Made by a program: the position numbers and the translations under genes
Notes under the pieces: model-generated
Told to the model about the DNA's origin: nothing
Databases searched by the model: none
Seen by the model: only the letters and a program-made list of their open reading frames with translations
Assembly: GCA_023140905.1 (NCBI GenBank)
Contig: JAGLKS010000199.1
Coordinates: 1-8,366 of the forward strand
DNA length: 8,366 nucleotides
Direction of reading: 5' to 3'
DNA from: Alphaproteobacteria bacterium
Lineage (GTDB): Bacteria; Pseudomonadota; Alphaproteobacteria; Micavibrionales; Micavibrionaceae
In this document: piece after piece, positions 5,672 through 8,366 of the stretch
Layout of the letters: each line of letters starts with the position of its first letter
How positions within the stretch are numbered: position 1 is the stretch's first letter

Positions 5672-6106
5672 TCATAAAAGATCTTTGAGTTTTTTTATCG
5701 CCAAAATATATCCATCTGCTCCATGGCCTGAGAACCCATGCGCTGCGACAGATTCAATATATGAGAAGTGACGGAATTCCTCTCTTGTCTTTGGATCGGA
5801 TAGATGAACCTCAATCACCGGACAACCTAGCAATTTAAGCGCGTCATGAATAGCTACAGATGTATGTGTATAAGCCGCCGCATTGATAACAAGACCTTCA
5901 TAATTTTCTTTGAAAGCCTCTTGTATCCATTCAACTAATTGGCCCTCATAATTTGATTGCCTGAATATTATTTCATAATCTAGTTCACTCGCTTTATCAT
6001 GGCACATTTTCTCAATATCTTTTAGGGTCTGATGCCCGTAAATGTCAGGCTCACGCGTGCCTAACATATTTAAATTCGGTCCGTTCAGGATCATTATTTT
6101 TTTCAC
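5672..6106 (-). CDS. aroQ: Type II 3-dehydroquinate dehydratase
   Basis: A 144-residue cytoplasmic enzyme that dehydrates 3-dehydroquinate to 3-dehydroshikimate, step three of the shikimate pathway. Family landmarks: MKKIMILNGPNLNMLGTREPDIYG (1-24) with N11, R18 and catalytic Y23; FRQSNYEGQLVEWI; VINAAAYTHTSVAI, holding the substrate-binding Asn and His; EVHLSDPKTREEFRHFSY, holding the catalytic His and the substrate-binding Ser and two Arg; and the GxGxDGY-like end (GHGADGY). All known active-site positions look present. I chose GTG at 6106 because AAAGGA lies about 10 bases upstream and the resulting MKK start matches relatives. The ATG at 6094 would be too far from that site and would lose the first strand. 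The gap to the preceding DsbA-like gene is 25 bases, so the two are probably cotranscribed. Confidence 0.95.
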   Translation of the reverse strand: MKKIMILNGPNLNMLGTREPDIYGHQTLKDIEKMCHDKASELDYEIIFRQSNYEGQLVEWIQEAFKENYEGLVINAAAYTHTSVAIHDALKLLGCPVIEVHLSDPKTREEFRHFSYIESVAAHGFSGHGADGYILAIKKLKDLL

Positions 6107-6131
6107 TGTTGTCTCGTCCTTTTTGATGTCG

Positions 6132-6752
6132 TTATTTTTCTCTGGCCCGATCAAATTTATCAAGCCAAATATCGACTGTAGGCATTTCTTGTTCATTTGG
6201 TCTGTAGAGAATTTTTTTATTAATGAGAAAAGCTGGTACCGTTTGCAATGCCCATGCTTTATAGAACGCATCATTTTCCTGTATATGAACAGACACTTCT
6301 TCACTTTCCATATCTTGCTCAAATCTTACTATATCCAGCCCAACTTGCCTCGCTAAAATAAAAATATCTTCGCGTGTATCTATTGGCCCTTTTTCATATA
6401 TAGCATTATGCATCTGAATAAATTTTTCTTGTAGAGCTGCTGCGTAGACAGCACGGGAAAGCGTTTCTGCCCAGACATCACCATAACTTACGGGACGCGG
6501 GATATAACGAACTTTTCCATCTTTTGCTAAAGCTGCCTTTAATGAGGAATGAATTATCCGGCATGTTCCGCAGTTATACTGGCCAAATTCCAATATTGAG
6601 ATATCAGCCTCTTGCGGATCTAGCATATATGTTGTTTCAACATCATAAACCGTTAGAAGCTCAATTTTTAGATATATGCCATAAATAAAGTAAAAACTTC
6701 CTATCAATAAAATAAGTGCCGGAATAATGTAATGTAATTTTAACTTTCTCAT
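6132..6752 (-). CDS. Membrane-anchored DsbA-like thiol oxidoreductase
   Basis: A 206-residue protein with a short basic start (MRKLKLHY), one hydrophobic helix (about 8-27) with no clear cleavage site, and a thioredoxin-fold domain of DsbA type. It is likely anchored in the inner membrane facing the periplasm. The active site is C61-G-T-C64 within EFGQYNCGTCR, the helical insert is about 95-165, and the cis-proline P173 lies in the TVPAFLI motif. It resembles its upstream neighbour in the part after the CxxC (AAALQEKFIQMHNAIYE; RQVGLDI), so the two are probably diverged paralogues, but it lacks the neighbour's long N-terminal helical region. Start: ATG at 6752 with GAGG about 6 bases upstream. 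Whether it oxidises, reduces or isomerises is not readable from sequence. Confidence 0.85.
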   Translation of the reverse strand: MRKLKLHYIIPALILLIGSFYFIYGIYLKIELLTVYDVETTYMLDPQEADISILEFGQYNCGTCRIIHSSLKAALAKDGKVRYIPRPVSYGDVWAETLSRAVYAAALQEKFIQMHNAIYEKGPIDTREDIFILARQVGLDIVRFEQDMESEEVSVHIQENDAFYKAWALQTVPAFLINKKILYRPNEQEMPTVDIWLDKFDRAREK

Positions 6753-6809
6753 ATCGACCTCATTTTTATAGCATCTTAATTTATAGAAACAGGCACTATC
6801 TTTATGTTT

Positions 6810-7613
6810 TTATTCCACTTTTTTCTCTTCGGTTTTGACTTCTCTTGCCTCTTTGACCGCCTTACGCAAACCGTTCTTTCCAATATAACCCGGATATATC
6901 CGATCACCCACGACAAAACCCGGCGTTCCTTGAATCCCTAGATTATGTGACATTGCTCTGTTTTTTGAAATCATCGATTTTATCTCTGCACTATTCATGT
7001 CTTTTTTCAATTGCTCTATATCAAGGCCAATATCTTTTGCTAAAGTAAGAAAAGCCTCTTCGCTTTGAGAACCACTATATTCCATTAATGCTTTATGCAT
7101 TTCAAAATATTTGCCTTGCTTATTAGCCGCCAAGCCTATTGTCGCCATTATTTGTGATGACTGACTTAAGATAGGCATATCCAGCAAGACAACACGAATG
7201 TTTTTATCTTCCTCTATAAATTTCATAATATCTTCGAAAGCTTTTACACAATACCTGCAATTATAATCAAAGAATTCAACAACCGTTACATCACCATCAG
7301 GATTACCAACCATAGGGAGATTCCTATCAGCAAAACCTTCTTTGTATCTCTCCAAACTTTCCTGAGCACTTTGCTCGGCCTTTTCCTCCTGATCTTCCTG
7401 AAATTGTCTAAAAGATTCCATAATCAATTCAGGATTATCATTAACGAATTGGCGTAACAAAACATCCAGTTCGGCTTTTTGTTCTTTTGTGAAGCTGCTT
7501 TTCACATCAGCTTGGGCTGCAAAAGCAATCGGAGCACTTGCTATAAGCGCCGCACCTGTTGTCAATAATAAAGCTTTTGCCGTTCTACGCATTATTCTAT
7601 AAGTCTTGTTCAA
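6810..7613 (-). CDS. Periplasmic DsbA-family disulfide oxidoreductase (ScsC/BdbD-like)
   Basis: A 267-residue secreted thioredoxin-fold protein. Residues 1-32 form a signal peptide (basic MNKTYRIMRR, hydrophobic core, SAPIAFA), probably cut after A32 or A33. Residues about 41-95 are charged and helical (LDVLLRQFVNDNPELIMESFRQFQEDQ), like the N-terminal oligomerisation segment of ScsC-type proteins. The catalytic domain follows: VTVVEFFDYNCRYC with C119-R-Y-C122, a helical insert (about 150-215), and the cis-proline P231 in GTPGFVVGD. The lysine-rich tail may be flexible. The start is TTG at 7613: a perfect AAGGAG sits 7 bases upstream, whereas the in-frame ATG at 7592 is 28 bases away from it and removes basic residues of the signal peptide. 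It follows the M48 gene by 55 bases, with its own likely promoter. Confidence 0.92.
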   Translation of the reverse strand: MNKTYRIMRRTAKALLLTTGAALIASAPIAFAAQADVKSSFTKEQKAELDVLLRQFVNDNPELIMESFRQFQEDQEEKAEQSAQESLERYKEGFADRNLPMVGNPDGDVTVVEFFDYNCRYCVKAFEDIMKFIEEDKNIRVVLLDMPILSQSSQIMATIGLAANKQGKYFEMHKALMEYSGSQSEEAFLTLAKDIGLDIEQLKKDMNSAEIKSMISKNRAMSHNLGIQGTPGFVVGDRIYPGYIGKNGLRKAVKEAREVKTEEKKVE

Positions 7614-7640
7614 GATTCTACTCCTTAATTAATAATCAAC

Positions 7641-7649
7641 ATTATATCA
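7641..7649 (-). promoter_or_regulatory. Extended -10 promoter for the secreted DsbA gene
   Basis: The minus strand reads TGATATAAT, the extended -10 form (TGn followed by consensus TATAAT). No good -35 is seen 16-18 bases upstream, which extended -10 promoters can tolerate. Transcription would start near 7634, leaving a leader of about 20 bases that carries the AAGGAG site. A 10-base direct repeat (AGATTCTACT on the plus strand, at 7613-7622 and 7649-7658) brackets it. Confidence 0.45.
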
Positions 7650-7668
7650 GATTCTACTAACCGGACAT

Positions 7669-8366
7669 TCAGTGTTTGTCCTTAAATTTCCGGGCTTTTT
7701 GATCTTCGCCTCCAAGACCCTGCCCCCCGCTTTTTGACATTTCAAGATAAATTTGTATATCTTTAGCTTTTATCCAAGTAGAAGAACCTTCTACTTCCGT
7801 CGCAAGAATAGCCTTAACATGCTCTCTAGCATAAGCGTAATGTCTTTGTAAAACCGCTTCTTCAGCTAAATGAAGTTTTGCCCGGTTTTCTTGCCCCAAA
7901 CGCCCATAAGCTGTTGCTAATAATCTGTGGATACGTGTCGAGCGTGGTTCTTTTTGGAGTGCTTGCTCCAGTTTATTAATCGCTTCCTCAAGGTTCTTTA
8001 TATCATTATTCAATCCGGAATTTGGGCTGGATTCGATAAGTGCGTGCGCCAAAGCAATTTGGAAAAGCGGGTCTTGCGGCAATAGATTTGATGCTTTACG
8101 ATAGACTTTTGCTGCATCTTTCACATAGCCAAACTCTAGCAGCATTTGTGCCTTTAACTCAAAAAAGTACGGATTTTGCGGTTCTTGTTCGATTAGCTTA
8201 TCTACTAAATTCAAAGCCACTTTGATCTTGCCGTTACGATATGCTGCAATCGCTCTGGCATATTGTGCGGGAATTGACGTATCACGATCATCATAGCTCC
8301 AGAGAACTTGCCCGGGATGAATAAAACCAACGAGTTTGGCTTTCATGCGTGCGTGTTGCTGCTCCC
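7669..8366 (-). CDS. M48-family metallopeptidase with TPRs, C-terminal part (start outside window)
   Basis: The minus-strand frame is open to the window edge; residues EQQHAR precede the methionine at 8346, so the real start is further out. The visible 231 residues match the C-terminal half of alphaproteobacterial M48/YfgC (BepA)-type peptidases: the RMKAKLVGFIHPGQVL linker after the protease domain, then YARAIAAYRNGKIKVALNLVDKLIEQEPQNPYFFELKAQMLLEFG and two or more further TPR-like helix pairs (about 8280-7850 in total), and a closing WIKAKDIQIYLEMSK helix. The HExxH zinc site would be upstream and cannot be checked. These proteins act in the periplasm in outer-membrane protein quality control; in E. 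coli BepA works on LptD. The tail SGGQGLGGEDQKARKFKDKH is probably unstructured. It is the first visible gene of the minus-strand series with the two DsbA-family genes. Confidence 0.88.
   Translation of the reverse strand, partial: EQQHARMKAKLVGFIHPGQVLWSYDDRDTSIPAQYARAIAAYRNGKIKVALNLVDKLIEQEPQNPYFFELKAQMLLEFGYVKDAAKVYRKASNLLPQDPLFQIALAHALIESSPNSGLNNDIKNLEEAINKLEQALQKEPRSTRIHRLLATAYGRLGQENRAKLHLAEEAVLQRHYAYAREHVKAILATEVEGSSTWIKAKDIQIYLEMSKSGGQGLGGEDQKARKFKDKH

Overview
The window looks like a moderately AT-rich alphaproteobacterial chromosome. The basis is gene content and order rather than any one gene. It has an NDUFA12-type complex I accessory protein, an MCE/MlaD protein, a DUF2155 protein, and aat, accC, accB, aroQ, DsbA-family and M48-TPR genes in a cluster that is familiar from this class. 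The genus cannot be named from the sequence alone.

Layout. Positions 1-394 hold the 3' part of a nucleoside-deaminase-fold gene on the plus strand that has lost both zinc-binding cysteines. It converges, 9 bases apart, with a RidA-family gene (404-868, minus). Divergent from that gene is the NDUFA12 gene (957-1355, plus). A 186-base gap follows, in which I see no gene and no convincing promoter. Then come mlaD (1542-2012) and a DUF2155 gene (2005-2520), overlapping and probably translationally coupled.

Positions 2521-2900 hold no intact conserved gene. They contain a 374-base MITE-like element (2545-2918) with 22-base inverted ends. Inside it is a near-consensus promoter with a 16-base operator-like near-palindrome, and a frame-disrupted XRE-type helix-turn-helix gene. 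The right end of the element supplies the stop codon and last five codons of aat. A third copy of the element end (3573-3607) lies just upstream of the aat start, so aat is bracketed by the repeat.

From 8366 down to 2901 everything is on the minus strand and spaced like an operon: M48 peptidase with TPRs (partial) > secreted DsbA-family protein (TTG start) > membrane-anchored DsbA-like protein > aroQ (GTG start) > accB > accC > aat. The first three are envelope and disulfide-related. aroQ serves the shikimate pathway, accB and accC are the biotin carrier and biotin carboxylase of acetyl-CoA carboxylase, and aat serves the N-degron pathway. Internal promoters are plausible upstream of the first DsbA gene and of accB.

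Most of the window is ordinary core genome. The unusual parts are the small mobile element with its broken regulator, its effect on aat, and the deaminase without zinc cysteines.
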